Part shown: positions 7,879 to 16,090 of the stretch, piece after piece
Numbering within the stretch: the first letter of the stretch is position 1
Layout of the letters: each line of letters opens with the position of its first letter
NCBI RefSeq assembly: GCF_036345155.1
Contig: NZ_CP107772.1
Coordinates: forward strand, 3,596,001-3,660,000
Direction: 5' to 3'
Origin: Streptomyces sp. NBC_00582
GTDB taxonomy: Bacteria; Actinomycetota; Actinomycetes; Streptomycetales; Streptomycetaceae
DNA: 64,000 nt
Notes under the pieces: generated by a model
What the model saw: the letters and a program-made list of their open reading frames with translations, nothing else
Database searches by the model: none
What the model was told of the DNA's origin: nothing
Made by a program: the position numbers and the translations under genes

Positions 7879-8712
7879 CTATTCTTCCACGCCCTCGGTC
7901 CTGCGCCAAAATCGGCCGTAGGGCTCGCCCTCCCGGTCGGGTGCCCAGCCCAGCACGGAGAGCGTCTCGCGGTCCTTCTTGTCGAAGGCCTCGGGTGCGC
8001 AGCGCTCGATCAGGTCGGGTCGGTGGGCCGTCGTACGGCGCAGTGCCTCGTCGCGGCGCCAGCGGGCGATCTTGCCGTGGTGGCCGCTGAGCAGGACCTC
8101 CGGGATCTCCCTCGCGCGCCAGACGGGCGGCTTGGTGTAGACGGGGCCCTCCAGGAGGCTCGCCATGGCGCCGGGTGCGAAGGAGTCGTCGCGGTGGGAC
8201 TCGGCGTTGCCGAGCACCCCGGGCAGCAGCCGGGCCACGGCCTCGGTGACGACGAGGACGGCCGCCTCGCCGCCGGCGAGGACGTAGTCGCCGATGGAGA
8301 CCTCGTACACGGGGATCCGCGTGGCGTACTCGTCGACGACCCGTCGGTCGATGCCCTCGTAGCGGGCCGGGGTGAAGATCAGCCAGGGCCGCTCGGAGAG
8401 TTCGACGGCGAGTTCCTGGGTGAAGGGGCGGCCGCTCGGGGTGGGGACGACGATCGCGGGGAGCGTGGAGCCGGTCTCGTAGCCGTCGGCGAGGATCTCG
8501 TCCAGGGCGTCGCCCCAGGGCTCGGTCTTCATGACCATGCCGGGCCCGCCGCCGTACGGGGTGTCGTCGACGGTGTGGTGCCGGTCGTGGGTCCACTGCC
8601 GCAGGTCGTGCACCCGTACGTCGAGCTGTCCTCGCGCGCGTGCCTTGCCGACGAGGGAGACGTTCAGCGGGTCGAGGTACTCGGGGAAGATCGTGACGAC
8701 GTCGAGGCGCAT
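7879..8712 (-). CDS. trmD: tRNA (guanine-N1-)-methyltransferase TrmD
   Basis: SPOUT-class knotted methyltransferase that makes m1G37 in tRNAs read by CNN codons, preventing frameshifts. 277 residues, slightly long for the family because of a divergent C-terminus. Seen: [13 protein letters not shown] start, DLRQWTHDRHHTVDDTPYGG (substrate loop), GGPGMVMKTEP, and the knot motif YVLAGGEAAVLVV, then GNAESHRDDSF. The ATG shares one base with the rimM stop (TGATG), indicating translational coupling. Confidence 0.96.
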   Translation of the reverse strand: MRLDVVTIFPEYLDPLNVSLVGKARARGQLDVRVHDLRQWTHDRHHTVDDTPYGGGPGMVMKTEPWGDALDEILADGYETGSTLPAIVVPTPSGRPFTQELAVELSERPWLIFTPARYEGIDRRVVDEYATRIPVYEVSIGDYVLAGGEAAVLVVTEAVARLLPGVLGNAESHRDDSFAPGAMASLLEGPVYTKPPVWRAREIPEVLLSGHHGKIARWRRDEALRRTTAHRPDLIERCAPEAFDKKDRETLSVLGWAPDREGEPYGRFWRRTEGVEE

Positions 8713-9254
8713 CAGGAGTCGTCCCGGGTGGAGTCGATCTCGGCGCGGTCGTCGATGAGCCCCGGCGGCGGGTCGATCACCGCGCGCTGCTCCTCAAGGT
8801 CGATCTCGGTGACGATCTCCGAGACGAACGGGATCATCACCTCGGTGCCGTCCGGGCGCTCGACGATGAAGAGGTCCTGGGAGGGCAGGTGCGAGATCTC
8901 GGTGATGCGGCCGACCTCCACCCCGTCCGTGGTGACGACGTCCAGGTCCATGAGCTGGTGGTCGTAGTACTCGTCGTCCTCCTCCGGCAGTTCGTCGGGG
9001 TCGACCTCGGCGATCAGGAGGGTGTTGCGCAGCGCCTCGGCGCCGTTGCGGTCCTTGACGCCCTCGAAGCGCAGGAGGAGGCGGCCGCTGTGGACCCGGC
9101 CGGTCTCGATGGTGAGCGGGCCCGTCGAGGCGGGGTCCGTGAGCAGGACGGCGCCCGGCGCGAGCCTCAGCTCCGGCTCGTCGGTGCGGACCTCCACCGT
9201 GACCTCGCCCTTGATGCCGTGGGCGCGCCCGATGCGGGCGACTACCAGCTGCAC
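8712..9254 (-). CDS. rimM: Ribosome maturation factor RimM
   Basis: Assembly factor for the 30S head domain; binds S19. 180 residues, GTG start. N-terminal RimM barrel [20 protein letters not shown], then [20 protein letters not shown], a linker rich in acidic residues, and a PRC-barrel domain from about residue 95 ([36 protein letters not shown]). It sits between khpA and trmD as in most actinobacteria. Confidence 0.95.
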   Translation of the reverse strand: MQLVVARIGRAHGIKGEVTVEVRTDEPELRLAPGAVLLTDPASTGPLTIETGRVHSGRLLLRFEGVKDRNGAEALRNTLLIAEVDPDELPEEDDEYYDHQLMDLDVVTTDGVEVGRITEISHLPSQDLFIVERPDGTEVMIPFVSEIVTEIDLEEQRAVIDPPPGLIDDRAEIDSTRDDS

Positions 9255-9335
9255 TGTGCGTGTTCTCCTGTCATACGACTACGGGCCGGGGACGGCCCGA
9301 TGGCCCTCCCCGGCCCGAGCCGGTGCTGCGATACG

Positions 9336-9575
9336 TCAGCGGACGTGGTCGACGTCGACGAGGTCGACGCGGACTCCGCGGCCGCCGATGGCGCCCACGA
9401 CGGTGCGCAGAGCGCGTGCGGTGCGGCCGTTGCGGCCGATCACCTTGCCGAGGTCGTCGGGGTGGACCCGGACCTCGAGCACACGCCCGCGGCGCAGGTT
9501 GCGCGAGGCGACCTGCACATCGTCAGGGTTGTCGACGATGCCCTTCACGAGGTGCTCGAGAGCCTCCTCGAGCAT
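9336..9575 (-). CDS. khpA: KH-domain RNA-binding protein KhpA
   Basis: 79-residue protein made of a single KH domain that binds RNA. The core is VHPDDLGKVIGRNGRTARAL with the GxxG loop as GRNG, then RTVVGAIGGRGVRVDLVDV. Full length for the family (formerly YlqC). It starts two bases after the rpsP stop region, so it is probably translated together with S16. Confidence 0.94.
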   Translation of the reverse strand: MLEEALEHLVKGIVDNPDDVQVASRNLRRGRVLEVRVHPDDLGKVIGRNGRTARALRTVVGAIGGRGVRVDLVDVDHVR

Positions 9576-9577
9576 GC

Positions 9578-9997
9578 TCAGGCCTCGGTCGACTCGGACT
9601 CAGCGGCGGCCTCGTCCTTCTTCTCGGCCTTCTTCTTCTGGGTGATCGCCTCACCCTTGCCCGCGTCGTCGCCACCGAGGGCCTCGAACGAGGGGCGCGC
9701 CTTCTTGGGAGCGGCCACGAGCAGCGGAGCCGGGGCGGGCTCGCCCTTGAACTTCTGCCAGTCGCCGGTCTTCTTCAGGATGGCGAGGACGGGCTCGGTC
9801 GGCTGCGCGCCGACACCCAGCCAGTACGCGACGCGGTCGGCGTCCACCTCGATGACCGACGGGTTGTAGGTCGGGTGGTACTTGCCGATCTCCTCGATCG
9901 CACGGCCGTCACGGCGGGTGCGGGAGTCGGCGACGACGATGCGGTAGTGAGGCGAACGGATCTTGCCCAGACGCTTCAGCTTGATCTTGACTGCCAC
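9578..9997 (-). CDS. rpsP: 30S ribosomal protein S16
   Basis: Small-subunit protein S16, needed early in 30S assembly. Residues 1-85 are the conserved part: [53 protein letters not shown]. The C-terminus (about 85-139) is an actinobacterial extension rich in Ala, Lys and Glu, ending in SESTEA. First gene of the rpsP-khpA-rimM-trmD operon. Confidence 0.97.
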   Translation of the reverse strand: MAVKIKLKRLGKIRSPHYRIVVADSRTRRDGRAIEEIGKYHPTYNPSVIEVDADRVAYWLGVGAQPTEPVLAILKKTGDWQKFKGEPAPAPLLVAAPKKARPSFEALGGDDAGKGEAITQKKKAEKKDEAAAESESTEA

Positions 9998-10137
9998 GGG
10001 AGTGGATTCTCCTGGTTTTGACGTGGTTGGGCACGGCGAGAGAGCCGCGTGGGGTTGCGGTACCCGAGTGCCCGATGGACGCGTCAGCCGGAGGAGAGAG
10101 GGGTCCTGTGCGACTGTCGAGTACAGCTAGCCATTGT

Positions 10138-10172
10138 GCCACACCCCACGGGTCGCTCTGAGCCGAGGGGTG
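10138..10172. repeat. Inverted repeat upstream of rpsP
   Basis: CACACCCC and GGGGTGTG arms separated by about 20 bp lie about 140 bp upstream of rpsP. They could be a transcription barrier after the upstream gene or part of the ribosomal operon promoter region. No confident promoter hexamers are seen. Confidence 0.3.
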
Positions 10173-10206
10173 TGCGCGGGCATGGCTGGGAAGCGTCCGG
10201 CGCGCC

Positions 10207-10239
10207 TGCGGGGAGCCCTTGGAACCACGGCTCCCCGCA
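10207..10239 (-). terminator. Hairpin terminator after the SprT-like gene
   Basis: Perfect 11-bp stem TGCGGGGAGCC / GGCTCCCCGCA with an 11-base loop, about 50 bp past the stop of the gene ending at 10290. It separates that gene from the rpsP operon downstream on the same strand. No T-run, as is usual in streptomycetes. Confidence 0.7.
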
Positions 10240-10289
10240 CCACGCTGAACCGGCAGCCACGAGATGCCGGTGCAGGACTGTATGACGGC

Positions 10290-10889
10290 TTACGCGGCGC
10301 CCGCGATCTCGGGGATGCGGAACGGCTTGCCGCAGCCGCCGCACACGATCGGGGCCTGGGCCAGGACCGACGGGACCACCCGGACGTTGCGACCGCAGTC
10401 GCAGACCGCCTTGACGCGGACGCCGCCGCCGGAGGAGCCGTGGCGGGCGGCGGGGCCGCGGAAGGTGCGGGTGGTGTTGTCGGCGGAGGTGGCCGCCGTA
10501 TGGGCCTTGAGGGCCCGCTGGAGGCGCTCGATCGTCGGGCGGTAGCGGCGCTTGGCCTCGGGGTTGAGCGTGACCAGGGAGAAACCGCTGCTCGGATGCG
10601 GTTCCTCGGGGTGGTCCAGGCCCAGCTCCTCGGCGATGGCGAGGAATCTCCGGTTGTGGTAGCGGCCGGCGCGGGACGTGTCGCGAACGCCGCGGGCGGC
10701 GGCGATGCCATGGACTGCCTCATGGAGCAGTCGCTCGAAGGAGAGCTCGTGACCGCATGCGGACGACGACTCCCCGATCAGGGACTCTGGCGCGGCAAGG
10801 TCCGGCAGTTCGGGGTGGTACCGCTGAATGTCGGCCCACGCCTGTGCCAGCTCTGCGGCGAGAACAGGTGGTGTCTGTGTCGTGCTCAC
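10290..10889 (-). CDS. SprT-like zinc metalloprotein
   Basis: 199-residue protein with features of the SprT/Spartan-like family: a zinc-metalloprotease motif HEAVH at about residue 75 (LLHEAVHGIAAARG), a downstream GRYHNRRF His, and a C-terminal zinc-ribbon-like part with CDCGRN and CGGCGKPF (two CxC/CxxC pairs). A role in cleaving DNA-protein crosslinks would be by analogy only. GTG start. Codon use matches its neighbours. It stands alone between hairpins and a 460 bp upstream gap. Confidence 0.75.
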   Translation of the reverse strand: MSTTQTPPVLAAELAQAWADIQRYHPELPDLAAPESLIGESSSACGHELSFERLLHEAVHGIAAARGVRDTSRAGRYHNRRFLAIAEELGLDHPEEPHPSSGFSLVTLNPEAKRRYRPTIERLQRALKAHTAATSADNTTRTFRGPAARHGSSGGGVRVKAVCDCGRNVRVVPSVLAQAPIVCGGCGKPFRIPEIAGAA

Positions 10890-11353
10890 GTAATGACAAC
10901 GAGCGGGGGTGCCGCTGTGTTCCTATTCCGGGGCATCCCAAATAATTTGCACGTACCCGTCAGTTGCCGCTGATGCGTGGAGACGAGGGCGGGTGCGCTG
11001 ATCTGCGGAGAAGTCTCACAGCTCACCCCAAGCCGGTGCGTAGTTCGCCGTACGCCCCGGCGTGTACGCCTTGTCCGCGCGCCGGGGAACAGGTGTACGG
11101 CGGGGCGCAAGAGGTGTTTCGGTCGCCGGCACCGACTCTCCTCGGCGACCGGACACCGCGATGGTACGGGCCCGTATTGCCGGAACGTGAATTCTCGCCA
11201 CTCCCGCCGCGCGTCCACAAGCGGGGCCCCGAGACCCCTGGACGCCGCAGCGGAGGGGGAGTTACCTGGCATACGGGGGAAGTGCGAGCGCACTGCACGG
11301 GGGCCACCCGATCGGCACAGCGGCAGATTCTCGGCGGAATGGGGCGCTTATTC
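10890..11353. other. Intergenic region between divergent genes
   Basis: About 460 bp between the SprT-like gene (minus) and the methyltransferase (plus), with more A/T than nearby coding DNA at 10920-10950. It must hold both promoters. Open frames extend into it from the methyltransferase, but without the coding character of the gene. I see no repeat, RNA gene or clear operator. Confidence 0.5.
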
Positions 11354-12292
11354 ATGACACCTGTGCTCGTGCGGCAGCACCTTCCCACCGCGGGGCCGGT
11401 GCCCCGCGCGGACCTGGGTGCACGCGCGCGTGACTGGTCCGAGATCCAGGAACGGATGCTGGTTCCGCTCTACGAGGCCGTCTACGAGCGGCTGGAAGTG
11501 GGCCCCGGGACCCGGCTGCTCGGCCTCGGCTGCGGCTCCGGTCTCGCCCTGCTGATGGCGGCCTTCAGAGGCGCGGCCCTCACCGGTGTCGAGCCCGGCT
11601 CCCCCGACCGGCTGGCCCTCGCCCGCGAGCGGCTGCAGCCGCCGGCCGGCGAGGCACCCGGGCGAGGCGGCATCCGGCTTGGCCGGTCACCGAAGGACGC
11701 GGCCGACGCGGAGACGCCCGCGTACACCCTGGTGACCGCCTTCGAACCGATCGGTTGTCTCGCGGGCGACGCGGAGGACCTGGTGGGACTGCTCAGGGCG
11801 GCGGTGCCGCTCGCCGAGCGGGGGGCGCCGGTGGTCCTCGTCGGCTGGGGCCCGCCGGAGCGCTGCGCCACCTGGGACGTCCTGCGCGCGGTGGCCGGAG
11901 CGGACGCCCTGACGCGCGGGACGGCCGGACCGGATCCGACGGCCGACCACTCCGCGCGGGAGGGCCGCCGGCGCTCCGGCGGTGAGGACGGCCTCCCGGG
12001 CGGCACGGGCCGGCTGCGGCCCGCCCTGCGGGACGATCTGGAGGAGGCCGCCGAGCGGGCGGGGCTGCGGCCCGACGGGTCCGGGCGGGTGGCGTGTCCC
12101 TTCGGCTACGCCGGGGTGGACAGCGCCGTCCGGGGCCTGCTGGCCACGGGCCTGTTCGACGCGGCTGTCGCGGCGGCCGACCCGGACCAGGTCGGCAAGG
12201 AGCTGACGGAGGCCCTGCACCCCTACCGCCGGCGCGACGGCACGGTGTGGATGCCGAACGTGTTCCGCTACCTGATCGCCCGGACGCCCTAG
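11354..12292 (+). CDS. Class I SAM-dependent methyltransferase-like protein
   Basis: 312 residues from ATG 11354 (MTPVLVRQHLP). Seen: an N-terminal RDWSEIQERMLVPLYEAVYE helix, a SAM-binding motif I VGPGTRLLGLGCGSGLALL (GxGxG), an acidic end of strand 2 (GVEPGS), then VTAFEPIGCL and VVLVGWGPPERC. The substrate is unknown; the general fold resembles ubiquinone/menaquinone-type methyltransferases. An alternative ATG at 11339 would add MGRLF, including a TTA codon, which would make expression depend on the developmental bldA tRNA. The gene is convergent with the ftsH paralogue and ends at a large hairpin. Confidence 0.8.
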   Translation: MTPVLVRQHLPTAGPVPRADLGARARDWSEIQERMLVPLYEAVYERLEVGPGTRLLGLGCGSGLALLMAAFRGAALTGVEPGSPDRLALARERLQPPAGEAPGRGGIRLGRSPKDAADAETPAYTLVTAFEPIGCLAGDAEDLVGLLRAAVPLAERGAPVVLVGWGPPERCATWDVLRAVAGADALTRGTAGPDPTADHSAREGRRRSGGEDGLPGGTGRLRPALRDDLEEAAERAGLRPDGSGRVACPFGYAGVDSAVRGLLATGLFDAAVAAADPDQVGKELTEALHPYRRRDGTVWMPNVFRYLIARTP

Positions 12293-12309
12293 ATGTGCTG
12301 ACCGGACAG

Positions 12310-12370
12310 GCGCAGTCCCGTCGTCCGCCCGAAGGGCGCCCCCCGGCGTCCGGGGCAGGCGGGACTGCGC
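12310..12370. terminator. Bidirectional terminator between convergent genes
   Basis: Perfect 11-bp arms GCGCAGTCCCG and CGGGACTGCGC enclose a 39-base loop that can itself form a GC-rich stem. It lies between the methyltransferase stop (12292) and the FtsH-paralogue stop (12380), so it can serve both transcripts. Confidence 0.75.
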
Positions 12371-12379
12371 GGACACGGG

Positions 12380-14326
12380 CTAGGCGTCGGGGTCCTTCGT
12401 CAGGCGGGTGATCCCCGCGACGCGGTAGGCGTCCGCCTCCTCCAGCGTCTCGTGCTCCAGCAGGGCCCCGGCGAGGGCGTCCAACTGACCGCGGTGGTCG
12501 CGGAGTTTGCGCAACGCCTCCTCGTAGCACTCGTCGACGATACGGCGCATCTCGTCGTCGATGACATCGAGGGTGGCCGGGGCGGCGGCGAGGCCGTAGG
12601 CCTGCTGGGCGTCGCTGGGCAGGGCCGAGAGCCGGCCGACGCGGTCGCTCATGCCCCAGCGGGCGACCATCCCGCGCGCGATGTTGGTGACCTGTTCGAG
12701 GTCGTTCTCGGCGCCGGTCGTGACGACCCCGTAGATCACCTCCTCGGCCGCCATCCCGCCGAGGGCGCCGATGATACGGCCGCGCAGATACTCCTCCGAG
12801 TGCGCGTACCGCTCGACCTCGGGGGTCGACATGGTCACCCCGAGGGCACGGCCGCGCGGCACGATGGTGACCTTGCGGACCGGGTCGGCGCCGGGCTGCA
12901 GCATGCCGAGGAGGGCGTGGCCGCTCTCGTGGTAGGCGGTGCGACGGCGGTCCTCCTCGGGCATCACGAGGGTGCGTTCGGCACCGAGCTGCACCTTCTC
13001 CAGGGCCTCGGAGAGGTCGGAGGCGGTCACCTGCGCCTGCTTGCGTTTGACGGCGAGCAGAGCGGCCTCGTTCGCGAGATTGGCCAGATCCGCTCCTGTC
13101 ATTCCGGGGGTGGTGCGGGCCACCTGGGTGAGGTCGACGTCCGGGGCGAGCGGGATCTCCCGGGTGTGGATGCGCAGGATCGCCTCGCGGCCGCCGCGGT
13201 CCGGCGGGGAGACGTTGACGACCCGGTCGAAGCGGCCGGGCCGGGTGAGCGCCGGGTCCAGGATGTCGGCGCGGTTCGTGGCCGCGATGACGATCACGCC
13301 CTCGGAGCCGGAGAAGCCGTCCATCTCGGTGAGGATCTGGTTCAGGGTCTGCTCACGCTCGTCGTGGCCGCTCACCGAGGCGCCCCCGCTGCGGACCCGG
13401 CCGATGGTGTCGATCTCGTCGATGAAGATGATCGACGGCGCCACCTTGCGGGCCTCGGCGAACAGTTCACGGACCCGGGACGCGCCGACCCCGACGATCA
13501 TCTCGATGAACTCGGACGCGGAGGCCGAGAAGAACGGCACCCCCGCCTCGCCGGCCACCGCGCGCGCCAGCAGGGTCTTGCCGGTGCCGGGCGAGCCCGC
13601 GAGCAGCACCCCGCGGGGCATCTTCGCGCCCATCCTGCGGTAGGCGTCGGGGTGCTCCAGGAAGTCGACGACGTCGTCCAGTTCGCCCTTGACCTCGTCG
13701 ATCCCGGCCACGTCGGCGAAGGTGGTGCGCTGGGTGCCGGGCAGCAGCTCGACCGGCTTCGGGGGCGCCTTGCGGCCGAGCATCCCGCCCGCTCCGCCGA
13801 GACCCCCGGCGAACCGCCGGGCGAAGAAGATCCACACCGCGACCAGCAGCACGATCGGGATCAGCGAGATCAGCAGGTTGGACACCAGACTGCGCTGCTG
13901 CACGACCGGGCGGGCGGTGACGGTGACGTCGTGGCTGCTCAGGTTCTGCCAGAGGTCGTCGTCGGCGAAAGCGGGGCGCTGGGTCTTGAACCGGGTGTAG
14001 GTGCCCCCGTCGTCGGGGTCGTCCCGCGCCTTCCTGAGCTGGCCCTGGATCGCGTCGCCCTTGGAGTAGATCTTCTCGACGTTGCCCTCGTCGACCTGCT
14101 TGCTGAACTCCGTGTACGAGATCGTCGGTTCGTTGCCCTGGCCGAGATAGTTCAGTCCGACGTAGACGACCACGAAGACGATCACCGCGGTGACGGCGAG
14201 TCCCCACCAGCGGCCCCGGGGCCGTCTGCCACCGGAGCCGCCGGGAGGCCGGGTTCCGTCGTCCGGGGTGCCCTCGGAGCGCCATGGCTGGTCGGGGGCC
14301 CTGCGCGGCGGAGCGGCATTGCTCAT
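12380..14326 (-). CDS. FtsH-family membrane AAA+ zinc protease (paralogue)
   Basis: 648-residue membrane-anchored ATP-dependent protease. Order: proline- and glycine-rich N-terminus, span 1 (WWGLAVTAVIVFVVVYVGL, about residues 40-58), periplasmic domain, span 2 (LLISLIPIVLLVAVWIFFA), AAA+ module with Walker A GSPGTGKT and Walker B IIFIDEIDTIG, SRH region ATNRADILDPALTRPGRFDR, and the zinc site HESGH, with a third acidic ligand in GAENDLEQVTN. Walker A has Ser where FtsH usually has Pro. Streptomycetes have another, more canonical ftsH elsewhere, so this is probably a specialised paralogue. It is monocistronic. A TAACGT -10-like hexamer (14333-14338) ends only seven bases before the ATG, so the message may be leaderless. 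Confidence 0.9.
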   Translation of the reverse strand: MSNAAPPRRAPDQPWRSEGTPDDGTRPPGGSGGRRPRGRWWGLAVTAVIVFVVVYVGLNYLGQGNEPTISYTEFSKQVDEGNVEKIYSKGDAIQGQLRKARDDPDDGGTYTRFKTQRPAFADDDLWQNLSSHDVTVTARPVVQQRSLVSNLLISLIPIVLLVAVWIFFARRFAGGLGGAGGMLGRKAPPKPVELLPGTQRTTFADVAGIDEVKGELDDVVDFLEHPDAYRRMGAKMPRGVLLAGSPGTGKTLLARAVAGEAGVPFFSASASEFIEMIVGVGASRVRELFAEARKVAPSIIFIDEIDTIGRVRSGGASVSGHDEREQTLNQILTEMDGFSGSEGVIVIAATNRADILDPALTRPGRFDRVVNVSPPDRGGREAILRIHTREIPLAPDVDLTQVARTTPGMTGADLANLANEAALLAVKRKQAQVTASDLSEALEKVQLGAERTLVMPEEDRRRTAYHESGHALLGMLQPGADPVRKVTIVPRGRALGVTMSTPEVERYAHSEEYLRGRIIGALGGMAAEEVIYGVVTTGAENDLEQVTNIARGMVARWGMSDRVGRLSALPSDAQQAYGLAAAPATLDVIDDEMRRIVDECYEEALRKLRDHRGQLDALAGALLEHETLEEADAYRVAGITRLTKDPDA

Positions 14327-14361
14327 ATCTGGACGTTACGGCAGACACCGGACCTCGGCAT

Positions 14362-14402
14362 GCGCTGAGGGCGCCCTCCCGGCGGAAGGGCGCCCTCAGC
14401 GC
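14362..14402 (-). terminator. Strong terminator after ffh
   Basis: Perfect 16-bp stem GCGCTGAGGGCGCCCT / AGGGCGCCCTCAGCGC with a nine-base loop, starting 26 bp after the ffh stop and ending before the ftsH paralogue start. It should insulate the two genes. Confidence 0.85.
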
Positions 14403-14427
14403 CGTGCACGACGTACGCCCAGGGGCG

Positions 14428-15978
14428 TCAGCCCATGAACTTCTTGAACTCGTCCGGCAGCTCGAAGTCCTGGTTGCCCTGCTGCGGCACCCCGAAGGCG
14501 TTGCCGCCCTGGGCCTGGGCCTCGCGGCGCTGGGCCGCCTCCAGCTCCTGCTGCTTGCGCTTCATCGGGTTGCCGGAGCGCTGCTTGCCCTTGGCCTGCT
14601 TGGGCTGCTTCTTCTGCCGGCCGGGGCCGCCACCCATGCCCGGGATGCCCGGCATTCCGGGCATGCCGCCGCCCTGGGCCATGCGGGACATCATCTTGCG
14701 GGCCTCGAAGAACCGCTCGACCAGGCCCTTGACCGCGCTGACCTCGACACCGGAGCCCTTGGCGATACGGGCGCGGCGCGAGCCGTTGATGATCGTGGGG
14801 TCCTGGCGCTCGGCCGGGGTCATCGACTTGATGATCGCCGCGGTGCGGTCGACGTCCCGCTCGTCGAGGTTGTTGATCTGGTCCTTGATCTGGCCCATGC
14901 CCGGCAGCATGCCGAGGAGCTTGGAGATCGACCCCATCTTCCTGACCTGTTCCATCTGGGACAGGAAGTCGTCCAGGGTGAAGTCCTGGCCCTTCTTGGA
15001 CGCCAGCTTGGAGGCCATCTTCTCGGCCTCGTCCTGGCTGAACGTCTTCCCGGCCTGCTCGATCAGGGTGAGCAGGTCACCCTGGTCGAGGATGCGGGAG
15101 GCCATCCGGTCCGGGTGGAAGGCGTCGAAGTCCTCGAGCTTCTCGCCGCTCGACGCGAACATGATCGGCTTGCCGGTGATCTGCCGGATCGACAGGGCCG
15201 CGCCGCCGCGGGCGTCGCCGTCGAGCTTGGAGAGCACCACGCCGTCGAAGCCGACGCCGTCGCGGAAGGCCTCGGCGGTGTTGACGGCGTCCTGACCGAT
15301 CATCGCGTCGACGACGAAGAGGATCTCGTCGGGCGAGACGGCGTCGCGGATGTCCGCGGCCTGCCGCATCAGCTCCTGGTCGATGCCGAGGCGGCCGGCG
15401 GTGTCCACGATCACGACGTCGTGGACCTTCGACTTCGCGAACTCGATGGAGTCCTTGGCGACCTGCACCGGGTCGCCCACGCCGTTGCCCGGCTGGGGCG
15501 CGTACACCGCGACGCCCGCGCGCTCGGCGACGACGCTGAGCTGGTTGACGGCGTTGGGGCGCTGGAGGTCACAGGCGACGAGCAGCGGCGAGTGGCCCTG
15601 CTCCTTCAGCCAGCGGCCGAGCTTGCCCGCGAGGGTGGTCTTACCGGCACCCTGGAGACCGGCCAGCATGATCACGGTGGGCGGCTGCTTGGCGAGGCGC
15701 AGACGCCGGGTCTCGCCGCCGAGGATCGTGACGAGCTCGTCCTTCACGATCAGCAGGACCTGCTGGGCCGGGTTCATCGAACGCGAGACCTCGACGCCGA
15801 GGGCGCGCTCCTTGACGTTCTTGATGAACGTCCGCACGACGGGCAGGGCCACGTCCGCCTCGAGCAGCGCGATGCGGATCTCGCGCGCGGTGGCGTCGAT
15901 GTCCGCCTCGGAGAGCCGTCCCTTGCCGCGCAGGTTCTTGAAAGTCGCTGAGAGGCGATCGGAGAGAGTATCGAACAC
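14428..15978 (-). CDS. ffh: Signal recognition particle protein Ffh
   Basis: GTPase of the signal recognition particle, which with 4.5S RNA captures signal sequences and docks on FtsY. 516 residues from GTG 15978 (VFDTLSDRLSATFKNL), the conserved start. NG domain: G1 GLQGAGKTTLAGKLG, IVDTAGRLG, TKLDGDARGG-type G4 (SKLDGDARGGAALS). M domain from about residue 300, with a methionine- and glycine-rich tail (MAQGGGMPGMPGIPGMGGG). Alone between hairpins; the receptor gene ftsY lies 8 kb away. Confidence 0.97.
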   Translation of the reverse strand: MFDTLSDRLSATFKNLRGKGRLSEADIDATAREIRIALLEADVALPVVRTFIKNVKERALGVEVSRSMNPAQQVLLIVKDELVTILGGETRRLRLAKQPPTVIMLAGLQGAGKTTLAGKLGRWLKEQGHSPLLVACDLQRPNAVNQLSVVAERAGVAVYAPQPGNGVGDPVQVAKDSIEFAKSKVHDVVIVDTAGRLGIDQELMRQAADIRDAVSPDEILFVVDAMIGQDAVNTAEAFRDGVGFDGVVLSKLDGDARGGAALSIRQITGKPIMFASSGEKLEDFDAFHPDRMASRILDQGDLLTLIEQAGKTFSQDEAEKMASKLASKKGQDFTLDDFLSQMEQVRKMGSISKLLGMLPGMGQIKDQINNLDERDVDRTAAIIKSMTPAERQDPTIINGSRRARIAKGSGVEVSAVKGLVERFFEARKMMSRMAQGGGMPGMPGIPGMGGGPGRQKKQPKQAKGKQRSGNPMKRKQQELEAAQRREAQAQGGNAFGVPQQGNQDFELPDEFKKFMG

Positions 15979-16090
15979 GGCGGCGTCGGTCCTCGGGGTC
16001 GGGGGCGGTATGAGCGTCTTCAAGGGTATCCCGGACGGGCAAGACCGGGTCACGGTCCTGCCGCGACCCGGTCCCGCGCGTGTACCGGGC

